In this document: positions 29,241 through 38,640 of the stretch, one piece after another
Numbering within the stretch: position 1 is the stretch's first letter
How the letters are laid out: every line of letters starts with the position of its first letter
Assembly: GCA_022793655.1 (NCBI GenBank)
Contig: JAAWDG010000005.1
Span: 1 to 40,876, forward strand
Source: Clostridiales bacterium
GTDB taxonomy: Bacteria > Bacillota > Clostridia > Oscillospirales > CAG-272
Length of the DNA: 40,876 nucleotides
Direction of reading: 5' to 3'
Program-made: the position numbers and the translations under genes
Notes under the pieces: generated by a model
Seen by the model: only the letters and a program-made list of their open reading frames with translations
What the model was told of the DNA's origin: nothing
The model's database searches: none

Positions 29241-29283
29241 CTTACTCTCCATTCCGCCGCCCCGCGGCGGCACAAATAGCTGC

Positions 29284-29330
29284 GCGTGAAATCACTGTAT
29301 TTTGCACCTGCTTTATTACTTTTTTCACGC
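29284..29330 (-). repeat. Long-range inverted repeat in the dnaJ leader
   Basis: GCGTGAAA (29284-29291) and TTTCACGC (29323-29330) are perfect inverted arms separated by 31 bases, within the dnaK-dnaJ gap. The large loop makes a simple hairpin uncertain. The rest of 29241-29486 holds no other gene. Confidence 0.35.
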
Positions 29331-29390
29331 TACGACTCCTATTCTGCCCGTTCAGATATAATAGGTTATCTTATTATTTTGCCATCTTGA

Positions 29391-29441
29391 AACAAAACGC
29401 AAAGCACGGGCGACCTTCGGCCGCCCATCTCTTTGCCGTTT
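29391..29441 (-). terminator. Hairpin/terminator between dnaK and dnaJ
   Basis: On the minus strand an inner stem GGGCGGCC/GGTCGCCC with loop GAAG is flanked by AACGGCAAAG/CTTTGCGTT with one bulged base, then a T-rich tract. This may terminate part of the hrcA-grpE-dnaK message and lower dnaJ expression. Confidence 0.65.
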
Positions 29442-29486
29442 TTTCCTATATTCTCGTGAAGAACCACGCAAACACAGGATGTTCTA

Positions 29487-31337
<1,851 letters not shown>

Positions 31338-31481
31338 TTATCTTCATTCTATATCATTATCATAAATGTTTCTATATACTTGCAAGTACATCCAGCATAG
31401 CCGAAAGTACAACGTTTCAGCACTGCTGAACTTACTGAAATAAACCCGTCACAGGTCATTCTGATTTTCTTAAGCTAAAAT

Positions 31482-32051
31482 TCAATTAGCTACTTTCACC
31501 ATTGCATAGCGAATGACTTTGTCTTTCTTTTTATATCCTTTTTCAAAGACTTCAACAATCTCCGATTCGCCATATGCCTCGTCTTCTATATGCATAACCG
31601 CGTTATGGTAATTGGGATCAAACGTTTTACATTCAATTTCTTCAACGCCCATTGTTTCAAGCGCTTTTTGAAAATGATTGTACGTCATGCGCACACCCTC
31701 CACCACTTGATCTGAATCGGCAAACTGCAAGGCGCGCTCTAAATTATCCGCCATCGGCAAAATCTGTTTAATTGCATCGGCATAGGCATCGGCATAAGTG
31801 TCCTCTCGTTCTTTTGCGGAACGGCGCCGGTAGTTGTCATACTCGGCTAACAAACGCAAATACGTATCCTTTTGTGCTTCTAATTCTTCTTTGAGCTTGG
31901 CAACTTCTTTTTTGGCTGCGTCCTTTTTTTCTTTTTTGCCGGTTGCCTTTTCCGCCGCCTCTGCCTTATCGGCTGATTCAGTAGCCGGGTCCTGCGGCTG
32001 CTTTTCCGTCACAGGTTCTTTGTCCTGCATTTCATTCTTTTCCTCTGTCAT
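31482..32051 (-). CDS. grpE: Nucleotide exchange factor GrpE
   Basis: 189 residues from ATG 32051, which follows AAGGAGG by 6 bases. The N-terminal ~55 residues are acidic and lysine-rich. A long coiled coil follows (EVAKLKEELEAQKDTYLRLL), then AEYDNYRRRSAKEREDTYADA and the beta-domain. It releases ADP from DnaK. It overlaps the end of hrcA by 20 bases. Confidence 0.95.
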   Translation of the reverse strand: MTEEKNEMQDKEPVTEKQPQDPATESADKAEAAEKATGKKEKKDAAKKEVAKLKEELEAQKDTYLRLLAEYDNYRRRSAKEREDTYADAYADAIKQILPMADNLERALQFADSDQVVEGVRMTYNHFQKALETMGVEEIECKTFDPNYHNAVMHIEDEAYGESEIVEVFEKGYKKKDKVIRYAMVKVAN

Positions 32052-33108
32052 CACAATCCTCCTTACTTGAGGACGGCAGCTCACTGCCGTTCACCATATT
32101 TTCTATCTGTCGGCACAGCGTTTCTACCGTTGTAATTACTTTTGCATAATCCATGCGGCAGGGTCCGATCACGCCGATCGCGCCAACCACTCTATCCTTT
32201 GATTTGATCGTCCGAAAGATCAGCGTTGAATCATTCATGACCGATACCGAATTTTCTCGCCCGATCAAAACCTTTACGCCGTCGCCCGAATCTTCGATTA
32301 AATCTAAAATATCCTCTTGCCTTTCCATGAGGGCAAGCACGCCCTTGAGCTTATTCACATCAGTAAATTCAGGATATTCTAACAGTCGGTCAACCCCTTC
32401 TAACTTCAGCGCGCCGTTGCCCTGCTCACCCACAATCTCATAAATATATTTGATAATCGGTCCGATCAGCGCGGAAGCGTCACCCATTTCCTTTTCCATC
32501 TGCATAACGGTTGGCAGGGTAACCTGTTCGACATCAATGCCGGCCATGCAGCTGTTCAGCACTCGCTCCAGCCGTCTGAGCACCCCTTCATCAATGGGAA
32601 AATCAGTGTGAATATACTTGGTTTTCACGGAGCCAGCACCCAAAATGACAACCAGCAGAAAATCATATTCATCAATAAACACGGCGTTATATCGATAGAC
32701 CGCGGCGCCCCCTTGTTTGGGATGCACAGCAAGCGCCGTATAATTGGTCATATTCGACATAAAGCGGCCCGCTTTATCTAAAATCATATCAAGTTCGGCC
32801 ACCCGCTCGCTCAACATATCGTTTAACGCTCGGACCTCACTGGCCTTGAAATCATAGGCCTGCATGAGTGAATCGACATAAAACCGATAACCTAAATCGG
32901 TGGGAATTCGGCCGGCCGAAGTATGCGGCTGACACAAATACCCCATTTCCTCTAACTCGGCCATCTCATTGCGAATCGTCGCACTGGAAAGTCCTATTTT
33001 TAAATGTTCTGAAAGATAGCGGCTCCCCACCGGATCGCCGTTTTCAATATGAGCGTCTATCAGCGTTTTGAGAATCCGTCTCTTTCGCTCAGTCAGCTCA
33101 TTGTACAT
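32032..33108 (-). CDS. hrcA: Heat-shock transcriptional repressor HrcA
   Basis: 358 residues. An N-terminal winged helix (MYNELTERKRRILKTLIDAHIENGDPVGSRYLSEHL, LSSATIRNEMAELEEMGYL, QPHTSAGRIPTDLGYRFYVD) binds CIRCE, with a GAF-like dimerisation region C-terminally (NSVSVMNDSTLIFRTI, GVIGPCRMDY). ATG 33108 gives the conserved start but its AAAGG box is 14 bases away; a TTG at 33117 is an alternative. It represses its own operon through the CIRCE element at 33186-33212. Confidence 0.95.
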   Translation of the reverse strand: MYNELTERKRRILKTLIDAHIENGDPVGSRYLSEHLKIGLSSATIRNEMAELEEMGYLCQPHTSAGRIPTDLGYRFYVDSLMQAYDFKASEVRALNDMLSERVAELDMILDKAGRFMSNMTNYTALAVHPKQGGAAVYRYNAVFIDEYDFLLVVILGAGSVKTKYIHTDFPIDEGVLRRLERVLNSCMAGIDVEQVTLPTVMQMEKEMGDASALIGPIIKYIYEIVGEQGNGALKLEGVDRLLEYPEFTDVNKLKGVLALMERQEDILDLIEDSGDGVKVLIGRENSVSVMNDSTLIFRTIKSKDRVVGAIGVIGPCRMDYAKVITTVETLCRQIENMVNGSELPSSSKEDCDDRGKE

Positions 33109-33185
33109 AATGCGCAACACTGCCTTTCTTACACCACTGCCCTCAAACGCCAAGACACACTCGTCTGTCAGTTCTTGGCAGAGCG

Positions 33186-33212
33186 TTAGCACTCGACATG
33201 TTTGAGTGCTAA
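33186..33212. promoter_or_regulatory. CIRCE operator
   Basis: TTAGCACTC (33186-33194), 9 bases, GAGTGCTAA (33204-33212) is a perfect match to the HrcA-binding CIRCE consensus. It lies just downstream of the hrcA -10, at the 5' end of the message. Confidence 0.97.
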
Positions 33213-33224
33213 TTTCTGTTATTT

Positions 33225-33253
33225 ATTATAGCCCTTTTTCTCCCACTTGTCAA
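33225..33253 (-). promoter_or_regulatory. hrcA-grpE-dnaK operon promoter (perfect consensus)
   Basis: On the minus strand TTGACA (33253-33248), a 17-bp spacer and TATAAT (33230-33225), immediately before CIRCE. Confidence 0.92.
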
Positions 33254-33274
33254 CGATTCTTCCAACTTTTTTAT

Positions 33275-33340
33275 GAACGTCTTGTAAAGAACGTCGAATT
33301 TTTAGGTGCAAACAGCGGCCCTCTCGGCCCGAATCGAGAG
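33275..33340. repeat. Small repeats in the hrcA-fba intergenic region
   Basis: GAACGTC occurs twice (33275-33281 and 33289-33295). CTCTCG (33321-33326) and CGAGAG (33335-33340) form an inverted repeat 6 bases upstream of the fba -35. They may be operator sites; nothing else is visible between 33254 and 33346. Confidence 0.4.
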
Positions 33341-33346
33341 TTTGCC

Positions 33347-33375
33347 TTGATTTTTCACTTGATTTAGTGTAAAAT
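33347..33375 (+). promoter_or_regulatory. fba promoter
   Basis: TTGATT (33347-33352), a 17-bp spacer and TAAAAT (33370-33375). The leader before fba is about 105 nt. Confidence 0.7.
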
Positions 33376-33486
33376 ACTAACCAGAATAAAAAGAGTAAGG
33401 ATTGTACGCGTAAAACAATATAGCTGTTTTGGCTGTATCGGACAGCGGCATTCCTCTTCATTTTAAACATACGGAGGTTTGTTTAC

Positions 33487-34350
33487 ATGATCGTTTCAGC
33501 AAAAGAAATGCTTACCAAAGCGAAGGCTGGCAAATATGCGGTAGGCCAGTTTAACATTAATAATTTGGAATGGACCAAAGCCATTCTGCTCACCGCACAG
33601 GAAGAAAGTTCTCCTGTTATTCTCGGTGTTTCAGAAGGCGCCGGCAAATATATGTGCGGTTATTCAACCATCGTTGGCATGGTTGAGGGTATGATTAAAA
33701 ACCTGAATATTACCGTGCCGGTAGCACTGCACCTTGACCATGGTTCTTATGAAGGCGCCAAAGCCTGCATTGAAGCTGGTTTTTCCAGCATCATGTTCGA
33801 CGGTTCACATTATCCGATCGAAGAAAACGTAGAAAAAACAAAAGAGTTAGTAGCACTGACCAACAAGTTAGGTCTTTCGATTGAAGCCGAAGTTGGTTCG
33901 ATCGGCGGTGAAGAAGACGGCGTCATTGGCGCAGGCGAAGTGGCCGATCCCAAAGAATGCAAAATGATCGCTGATCTCGGGGTTACTATGTTAGCTGCCG
34001 GCATCGGCAATATTCACGGCAAATATCCGGAAAACTGGGCTGGCCTTTCCTTTGATACATTAGCTGCTATTCAAGAGCTCACAGGCGAAATGCCGTTAGT
34101 ATTGCACGGCGGCACCGGCATTCCGGAAGATATGATTTTGAAAGCCATTTCGCTGGGCGTATCCAAAATCAACGTAAATACCGAATGTCAGCTGGCCTTT
34201 GCAGCAGCAACCAGAACCTATATTGAAGCAGGTAAGGATCTTGCCGGCAAGGGCTTCGACCCAAGAAAGCTGCTGGCGCCTGGCTTTGAAGCAATCAAAG
34301 CAACTGTTAAAGAAAAAATGACTTTGTTCGGTTCTGTTGGAAAAGCTTAA
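33487..34350 (+). CDS. fba: Class II fructose-1,6-bisphosphate aldolase
   Basis: Zn-dependent aldolase of glycolysis and gluconeogenesis. 287 residues, close to Bacillus FbaA. Visible motifs are VAHLHLDHG-like ALHLDHGSYEGAKACIEAGF with the metal/catalytic His-Asp, SIMFDGSHYPIEENV, EAEVGSIGGEEDGVIG, GNIHGKYP and VLHGGTGIPE, plus the phosphate-binding INVNTECQLAF. GGAGG (33473-33477) lies 9 bases before the ATG. It is followed by a hairpin lacking a U-run. Confidence 0.96.
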   Translation: MIVSAKEMLTKAKAGKYAVGQFNINNLEWTKAILLTAQEESSPVILGVSEGAGKYMCGYSTIVGMVEGMIKNLNITVPVALHLDHGSYEGAKACIEAGFSSIMFDGSHYPIEENVEKTKELVALTNKLGLSIEAEVGSIGGEEDGVIGAGEVADPKECKMIADLGVTMLAAGIGNIHGKYPENWAGLSFDTLAAIQELTGEMPLVLHGGTGIPEDMILKAISLGVSKINVNTECQLAFAAATRTYIEAGKDLAGKGFDPRKLLAPGFEAIKATVKEKMTLFGSVGKA

Positions 34351-34369
34351 AATACAATAAAGATAGATG

Positions 34370-34401
34370 TAGGCGCACAAAGGCTCTTCTTTGTGCGCCT
34401 A
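34370..34401 (+). terminator. Stem-loop after fba without a T-tract
   Basis: TAGGCGCACAAAG (34370-34382) pairs perfectly with CTTTGTGCGCCTA (34389-34401), loop GCTCTT. No T-run follows on either strand. It may therefore act as an mRNA 3'-end stabiliser or processing site, not a classical terminator. The next gene starts 18 bases later. Confidence 0.6.
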
Positions 34402-34419
34402 TACATTGAAGTGGACGAA

Positions 34420-34932
34420 ATGAAAAAATCATGTGCATTTACAGGACATCGACCACCGGGATTCAGCTTTGGCTATGACGAAGAAGATCCGCGGTGTATC
34501 GCGCTCAAAAGAAAACTGTTAAACCAAATAACCGATTTAGCCCATCATGGCTATCGTATTTTTTATACAGGAATGGCTGAGGGCGTTGATATTTGGGCTG
34601 CTGAAGCCGTTTTGCAATTATCTGATTATGTTAAAGACATAGAACTCTATGCCGCTATTCCCTTTCGTGGACAGCGACAAACCATGAAAGCAGCTTATCA
34701 AAAACGATATGATCAAATCTTAGAAAAAACAGCCGAGCAAATTGTCATCAGCGAAACTTACACCCGAGGGTGTTATAAACGGCGCAATTATTTTATGGTA
34801 GATCAGTGCGATGCACTCATTGCCGTCTACAATCCCAAACATGCTAAGTCCGGAACTGGCCAAACCATACGCAAAGCGCAGGCCGACGGCAAAGAAGTTT
34901 ATATCATAGAGCCAGAGCAGTTTTACAGCTAA
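34420..34932 (+). CDS. SLOG-domain protein of the DUF1273/YpsA type
   Basis: 170 residues. CAFTGHRPPGF at the N-terminus and FYTGMAEGVDIWAAEAVL are the two nucleotide-binding loops of DUF1273/YpsA proteins (SLOG superfamily, Rossmann-like). RNYFMVDQCDALIAVYNP and GTGQTIRKAQADGKEVYII complete the fold. Members are thought to bind nucleotide-derived ligands; B. subtilis YpsA affects division, but no activity can be assigned here. ATG 34420 is chosen because the upstream extension lies in the fba hairpin. The ribosome site is weak (GTGGA). It may be co-transcribed with fba. Confidence 0.82.
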   Translation: MKKSCAFTGHRPPGFSFGYDEEDPRCIALKRKLLNQITDLAHHGYRIFYTGMAEGVDIWAAEAVLQLSDYVKDIELYAAIPFRGQRQTMKAAYQKRYDQILEKTAEQIVISETYTRGCYKRRNYFMVDQCDALIAVYNPKHAKSGTGQTIRKAQADGKEVYIIEPEQFYS

Positions 34933-34990
34933 CACGCTATAAAACAAACAGAAATAAATTTGCCGTACATCGATTTACCGGCATAAGACA

Positions 34991-35036
34991 ACCACCCGAA
35001 AAAGGAAATCATAAGTCCTTTTTCGGGTGGTTTTTA
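34991..35036. terminator. Bidirectional terminator, SLOG gene and RHH gene
   Basis: A perfect 16-bp stem, ACCACCCGAAAAAGGA (34991-35006) with TCCTTTTTCGGGTGGT (35016-35031), is followed by T5. It lies between convergent genes. Confidence 0.92.
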
Positions 35037-35047
35037 TTGATAAAAAA

Positions 35048-35236
35048 TCATTTTACTTCGCAATTTTCAATGGCATAATCCAACAGAATATTGATCAGTT
35101 CATTTCTGGAACGATTGGTTTGCTCTGAAATTTTATCAAGATGATTGACCGTTTCGTTCTTGATTCGTATTGAAAAAGTTTTATAGCCGTCCTCTCCCTT
35201 TAGCGGCTTTTTATTTATGATGAGTTTTTCTTTCAT
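35048..35236 (-). CDS. Ribbon-helix-helix DNA-binding protein
   Basis: 62 residues. YKTFSIRIKNETVNHLDKIS and EQTNRSRNELINILLDYAIEN match the ribbon-helix-helix (Arc/MetJ/CopG) layout: one basic beta strand, helix A, a turn with NRSRNE and helix B. It dimerises to bind DNA. ATG 35236 is preceded by GAGGTGGA; a GTG at 35254 is less likely. It is divergent from the three membrane genes starting at 35337, so it may regulate itself and them. The intergenic DNA has several TGTT-type repeats. Confidence 0.8.
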   Translation of the reverse strand: MKEKLIINKKPLKGEDGYKTFSIRIKNETVNHLDKISEQTNRSRNELINILLDYAIENCEVK

Positions 35237-35263
35237 TAAAATCCACCTCACCAATATTATATC

Positions 35264-35317
35264 TTGACAATTGTTGCAACTATATGTTATAGTTTATGTT
35301 GTAAATTGTAACATATA
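35264..35317 (+). promoter_or_regulatory. Divergent promoter/operator region with repeated TGTT half-sites
   Basis: TTGACA (35264-35269), an 18-bp spacer and TATAGT (35288-35293) make a + promoter; a minus-strand TATAAT overlaps just upstream for the RHH gene. TGTT(G/A)(C/T)A recurs at 35272, 35285 and 35297 (spacing 13 and 12), and TTGTAACA lies at 35306 in inverse orientation. TATATGTTA (35281-35289) and TAACATATA (35309-35317) are inverted. Evenly spaced short repeats over a promoter are typical of RHH operators. Confidence 0.55.
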
Positions 35318-35336
35318 CAAGAAAGGAGACATCACC

Positions 35337-35618
35337 TTGAAGAAAAAATCAATTTTTAGCAGCCTATTGTTACTGGTTCTGTTATCATTTCTCTGCATTA
35401 CCTTAACGATATTGCTTGCTTTCATAGCCGGTTCTGCCCAAGTAGATTTATTCAATTTAAAAAATCTAAATTTATCCAACATGCTCCCTGTTCTCATAAT
35501 AGGCGGCATCATAAGCTGTTTTGTTATCGGCGTTGTCGTGTTGTTTGTATCAAGAACTGTATTCTTTAAGGCGAAGGATTACTTTTTAGAAACAAATCAA
35601 AAAGATAAGGAGAAATAA
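35337..35618 (+). CDS. Small two-helix membrane protein (TTG start)
   Basis: 93 residues, not recognised. Two hydrophobic helices (IFSSLLLLVLLSFLCITLTILLAFIAG in part, and MLPVLIIGGIISCFVIGVVVLFV) flank a short polar loop, with a lysine-rich tail. The start is inferred as TTG 35337 because AAAGGAG (35322-35328) is 8 bases upstream; upstream codons of the open frame overlap the promoter. It is the first gene of a three-gene unit. Confidence 0.65.
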   Translation: MKKKSIFSSLLLLVLLSFLCITLTILLAFIAGSAQVDLFNLKNLNLSNMLPVLIIGGIISCFVIGVVVLFVSRTVFFKAKDYFLETNQKDKEK

Positions 35619-35621
35619 AAA

Positions 35622-36062
35622 ATGAATTGTACAAACCATCCTGAAGTAGAAGCACAAGGTATGTGTGCCTATTGCGGCAAGCCGTTTTGCAAAGATTGTC
35701 TTGTTGAGGTAAAAGGCAGAATGTACTGCAAAGAAGACCTTGGCAATGTTTTAGACGAAGCAAAACAGTCGGCCGCGTCACAGCCCACGATTAATATTAC
35801 CAATTCAAATGAAAGTACCAACACAAATGTAAACGCAAACGCCGGCATGTTCGGTCCCCGAAAAAGCAAGATGACCGCCCTCATTTTATGTTTGCTCGGC
35901 TTTATCGGTTTCGGCGGTATTCACAGGATGTATGTCGGCAAAGTAGGAAGCGGCGTTCTATACTTTTTCACTTACGGTTTGTGCGTAATTGGTACCATCA
36001 TAGATTTAATTTCGATACTATCCGGTGGCTTTAGAGATAGTTATGGTCAACCGCTGGTATAA
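35622..36062 (+). CDS. B-box zinc-finger plus TM2-domain protein
   Basis: 146 residues. A B-box-like zinc site at the N-terminus uses C3, H6, C15, C18, C23, C26 and C36 (CTNHPEVEAQGMCAYCGKPF, CKDCLVEV). An Asn/Ser/Thr-rich linker (about 50-76) leads to a TM2 domain (83-135) with two helices and the turn GIHRMYVGK. The function of TM2 proteins in bacteria is unclear; the zinc finger may bind protein partners. Ribosome site AAGGAG lies in the end of the preceding gene. The next gene overlaps its 3' end. Confidence 0.82.
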   Translation: MNCTNHPEVEAQGMCAYCGKPFCKDCLVEVKGRMYCKEDLGNVLDEAKQSAASQPTINITNSNESTNTNVNANAGMFGPRKSKMTALILCLLGFIGFGGIHRMYVGKVGSGVLYFFTYGLCVIGTIIDLISILSGGFRDSYGQPLV

Positions 36063-36459
36063 CATTACTGATCATCTTAAACAACATAAATATCGGCTTT
36101 TGTCATTATTAAAAGGAGTCGCATTATTTACAGCACTCTCTTTTTTGACCCGAATCTTCAAAACTTCGCTTTGTCCCATCTATTATATTTGGGGTAAAAA
36201 ATGTTTTGGATGCGGTATGACAAGAGCCTTTATTTCCATATTACAGTTGAATTTCACAGCAGCCGCACGCTATAATCGATTATCCATCCCGCTTTTTATT
36301 GGGGTAAGTACCTATTGCCTGTTTTTACTGGTCGATATTCTTTTTGGCACAAAACTTGTCATTACCATGGAAAAATATCTTACCAAAAAATATATGTATA
36401 TGGTCTATTTTTTGATACTAATCATCAATACCATTTGCAATCATCGCCTATTCAATTAA
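36043..36459 (+). CDS. DUF2752 family membrane protein
   Basis: 138 residues with about three transmembrane segments. The DUF2752 signature is visible as LCPIYYIWGKKCFGCGMTRAF (C44-P45, C54, C57, T60-R61), then SILQLNFTAAARYNRLSIP. The family is uncharacterised and often lies beside TM2 genes, as here. It overlaps the TM2 gene by 20 bases; ATG 36043 is chosen over GTG 36025 although neither has a strong ribosome site, suggesting translational coupling. Confidence 0.75.
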   Translation: MVNRWYNITDHLKQHKYRLLSLLKGVALFTALSFLTRIFKTSLCPIYYIWGKKCFGCGMTRAFISILQLNFTAAARYNRLSIPLFIGVSTYCLFLLVDILFGTKLVITMEKYLTKKYMYMVYFLILIINTICNHRLFN

Positions 36460-36514
36460 CCTAAAAAAATAGACCCCCACTCAAGAAGCACACAAGTTGC
36501 TCGGGTGGGGGTCT
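36460..36514 (-). terminator. Terminator of the sortase operon
   Basis: AGACCCCCAC (36471-36480) pairs with GTGGGGGTCT (36505-36514) around a long loop. On the minus strand it is followed by ATTTTTTT, so it mainly terminates srtB; on the + strand there is no T-run. Confidence 0.78.
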
Positions 36515-36553
36515 GCCATACACGAAAGCACATTCTATCAGTAAAAGCAGATT

Positions 36554-37540
36554 TTATTTTTCAATACGAATTAATTTGCCCTGTACGGCATATCTTTCTT
36601 TTTGATTTTCATTTGTGCAAGTAGACAGCGTGATAATTTGATCTCCTTCTTCAAATTCAATATCATCAACTGTAAAAACAGATTTATATTTCATTTCATA
36701 ACAAAAATCAACAAAGTCTCTTGCGCTGTTAAAAGATGAATAATAGTAATTTTCTTTCTCGTTTGCCTTGAACACAGAGAAAATTTCAAAGACACAGGTG
36801 CCTTCATTTGAGTCTAAATATATATACCGATTCTCATAGAAAAAATCTTCATCCAAAAAACGGGTCAGCCGGTTAAACATGAGGCCCCCTTCCATATTGT
36901 GGCCATAGATAACCGTATTTACATTCTCTGATATCGTTTCGGAATTTCTGCAATCCAAAAATATAGAGCCAGTAAAGTTTTTTTGTCCTGTAAAGTCATA
37001 GTCTAAATAATATTCATTATCCTCTGCCTGTAAAACGGGATATTCAATACCCGTTCCCGGAATATTGATCCAGCCGATTGCATCGCCATTCATCTCTTTT
37101 AACCGCTGCACTTTCGCACGCGCCAGCGCACCGCCGGTGGCTGTTTCGCTTTGTTCCGGCGTATTTCCAGCTAATCGCTCCTCAAAAGTAGGCAGTGCCG
37201 GTGAAACAGGACCAAACGACAGTGCCGGCACCCCGCTTTCAGTGAGATGAATAAAATCATCACTCGCATACTGACTTGCTAAATCGCTGTACAAGTCGTC
37301 AGCGCGCATATAAGAAGACGCCTCTGAACCAATTAAATAAGCACAATAGATAAAAACACCCACACACAAAATAAACAAGCCATAGCGAAATATATTAAAA
37401 AGCACTCGCCGGGGGCTTGGCGCTTCTTTTTCCTTTATCGGCGCCACATCAATCGCTGAAAGCTGGGTCAGTGAATACTCAAAAGCGTTCATGGAAGAAT
37501 GATTTACAGGATTTTCAATAAAATCATAGGGACCTGCCAT
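36554..37540 (-). CDS. srtB: Class B sortase
   Basis: A membrane-anchored transpeptidase that attaches proteins to peptidoglycan. 328 residues from ATG 37540 (AAAGGAGG 11 bases upstream). A cytosolic N-terminal ~45 residues and one transmembrane helix (47-70) precede the catalytic domain. His214 lies in VIYGHNMEGG, Cys308 in TLSTCTNE and Arg316 in KERYAVQG; TLSTC and GWINIPGTGIEYPV are class B signatures. No substrate gene with a sorting signal is in the window. It lies 22 bases after the DUF5662 gene. Confidence 0.93.
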   Translation of the reverse strand: MAGPYDFIENPVNHSSMNAFEYSLTQLSAIDVAPIKEKEAPSPRRVLFNIFRYGLFILCVGVFIYCAYLIGSEASSYMRADDLYSDLASQYASDDFIHLTESGVPALSFGPVSPALPTFEERLAGNTPEQSETATGGALARAKVQRLKEMNGDAIGWINIPGTGIEYPVLQAEDNEYYLDYDFTGQKNFTGSIFLDCRNSETISENVNTVIYGHNMEGGLMFNRLTRFLDEDFFYENRYIYLDSNEGTCVFEIFSVFKANEKENYYYSSFNSARDFVDFCYEMKYKSVFTVDDIEFEEGDQIITLSTCTNENQKERYAVQGKLIRIEK

Positions 37541-37562
37541 AAGAACAAACGCCTCCTTTTTT

Positions 37563-38108
37563 TCACGATTCATAATCTTTATTTTCTTTAATAAATCGAC
37601 GTATATAAGCAAACGTTTCAGTCTCTCCCTCTTCATACAGCATAACGAGCAGTTTTTCCAAAAAATCTGACGTTTGGGGATGAATGGAACGTGTATTGCG
37701 CGCTTTTGCGAAATAATCATAGGGACAGCGATCAGTATATTGCTTGCCCTTATAAATTTTACTGGCGGCCACCCGATCACAGAACATCTCAATCACATAG
37801 CGAAGCGGCATTTTAATGGGCACTGAAACATGCGTTATCATATCATAATCGGTCCAATACTCAAAATGATGCTTATTGCGTCCTTTATGGTGCAGCCATG
37901 CGCTGGAATAGCCTTTATCTTTTCTTTCATTCTCATTGGGTGAATGGTCGCCTGCGTAATACTTAGCGCCAATAAAAAATTCACAGGGTGCATATTTTGA
38001 TAAATCATGCCGCAGACCCTGCCAGAATATCCCTGCTTTCCAGCAATGGCGAATAACCATATGCCTATGTTTTGTAATTGTTCGAAAATGTTTTATTATA
38101 TTGCTCAT
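37563..38108 (-). CDS. DUF5662 family protein
   Basis: 181 residues, soluble, uncharacterised. Conserved His/Asp-rich features are visible: HRHMVIRHCWKAGIFWQGLRHDLSKY, AWLHHKGRNKHHFEYWTDYD, then MPLRYVIEMFCDRVAASKIY. The HD and HHKxRNxHH residues suggest a metal site, which is inference. ATG 38108 follows AAGGGTGG closely. It has its own promoter and is co-transcribed with srtB, without an obvious shared pathway. Confidence 0.75.
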   Translation of the reverse strand: MSNIIKHFRTITKHRHMVIRHCWKAGIFWQGLRHDLSKYAPCEFFIGAKYYAGDHSPNENERKDKGYSSAWLHHKGRNKHHFEYWTDYDMITHVSVPIKMPLRYVIEMFCDRVAASKIYKGKQYTDRCPYDYFAKARNTRSIHPQTSDFLEKLLVMLYEEGETETFAYIRRFIKENKDYES

Positions 38109-38210
38109 AAACCACCCTTGAATGACACAAAGCAACGATTCAAAAAGATACGCTTTCTCACCAAAACAAGTCCACCTATTCCTTAAAAACTAAACCATCG
38201 GCTCGAGTTT

Positions 38211-38239
38211 ATTATAACATAGGGAGCAAATATGGTCAA
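38211..38239 (-). promoter_or_regulatory. Promoter of the DUF5662-srtB operon
   Basis: On the minus strand TTGACC (38239-38234), a 17-bp spacer and TATAAT (38216-38211). Confidence 0.8.
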
Positions 38240-38292
38240 TGGACTATATTTCCCATTTTGCCAAGTCAGTGCAAGCCTTTTGGTTTTTTAGA

Positions 38293-38640
38293 CTATGATG
38301 GAAATTTTACCTCTTTGGATGCCGGCAATGTATGGGCCGTACACCACACATCATTTTCAGCATCGATAAGGTAATAATCAGGGTAGCTTTTATCTATCTC
38401 ATTCATATCCAATACCCGACCTTGCAGTTCCTCACCAATCACTATTTGCTTGACCCCGATCATAGCATCATTATAGCAAAAAGCCAACACATATCGATCT
38501 ATCACTATCCTATTTGTCGTAGGATTATCGTTTGTTTTGCATAATACAATATCATTAGAACTAATATGCCAGACTTCATAATCACCAGGCAGCAGATAAA
38601 TGCCTATCTCATCCCCGATTCCGTTGTACCCGCACCACAT
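38293..38640 (-). CDS. Orphan reading frame fused at an RHS recombination junction (possible immunity remnant)
   Basis: 115 codons, not recognised. The frame begins inside the last 32 bases of the RHS fragment but in another phase, and its first codons are read from the RHS DNA. From about YNGIGDEIGIYLLPGDYEVW the sequence is non-RHS, with AT-richer codon use and an acidic C-terminal part (VLDMNEIDKSYPDYYLIDAE). There is no spaced ribosome site before the ATG at 38640. It looks like the 3' part of a former immunity or toxin gene cut by recombination. Function unknown. Confidence 0.45.
   Translation of the reverse strand: MWCGYNGIGDEIGIYLLPGDYEVWHISSNDIVLCKTNDNPTTNRIVIDRYVLAFCYNDAMIGVKQIVIGEELQGRVLDMNEIDKSYPDYYLIDAENDVWCTAHTLPASKEVKFPS

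Noticed and set aside
33219-33470. Minus-strand frame of 83 codons between hrcA and fba
   Set aside because: It covers the hrcA promoter and the fba promoter region, has no ribosome site and no recognisable sequence.
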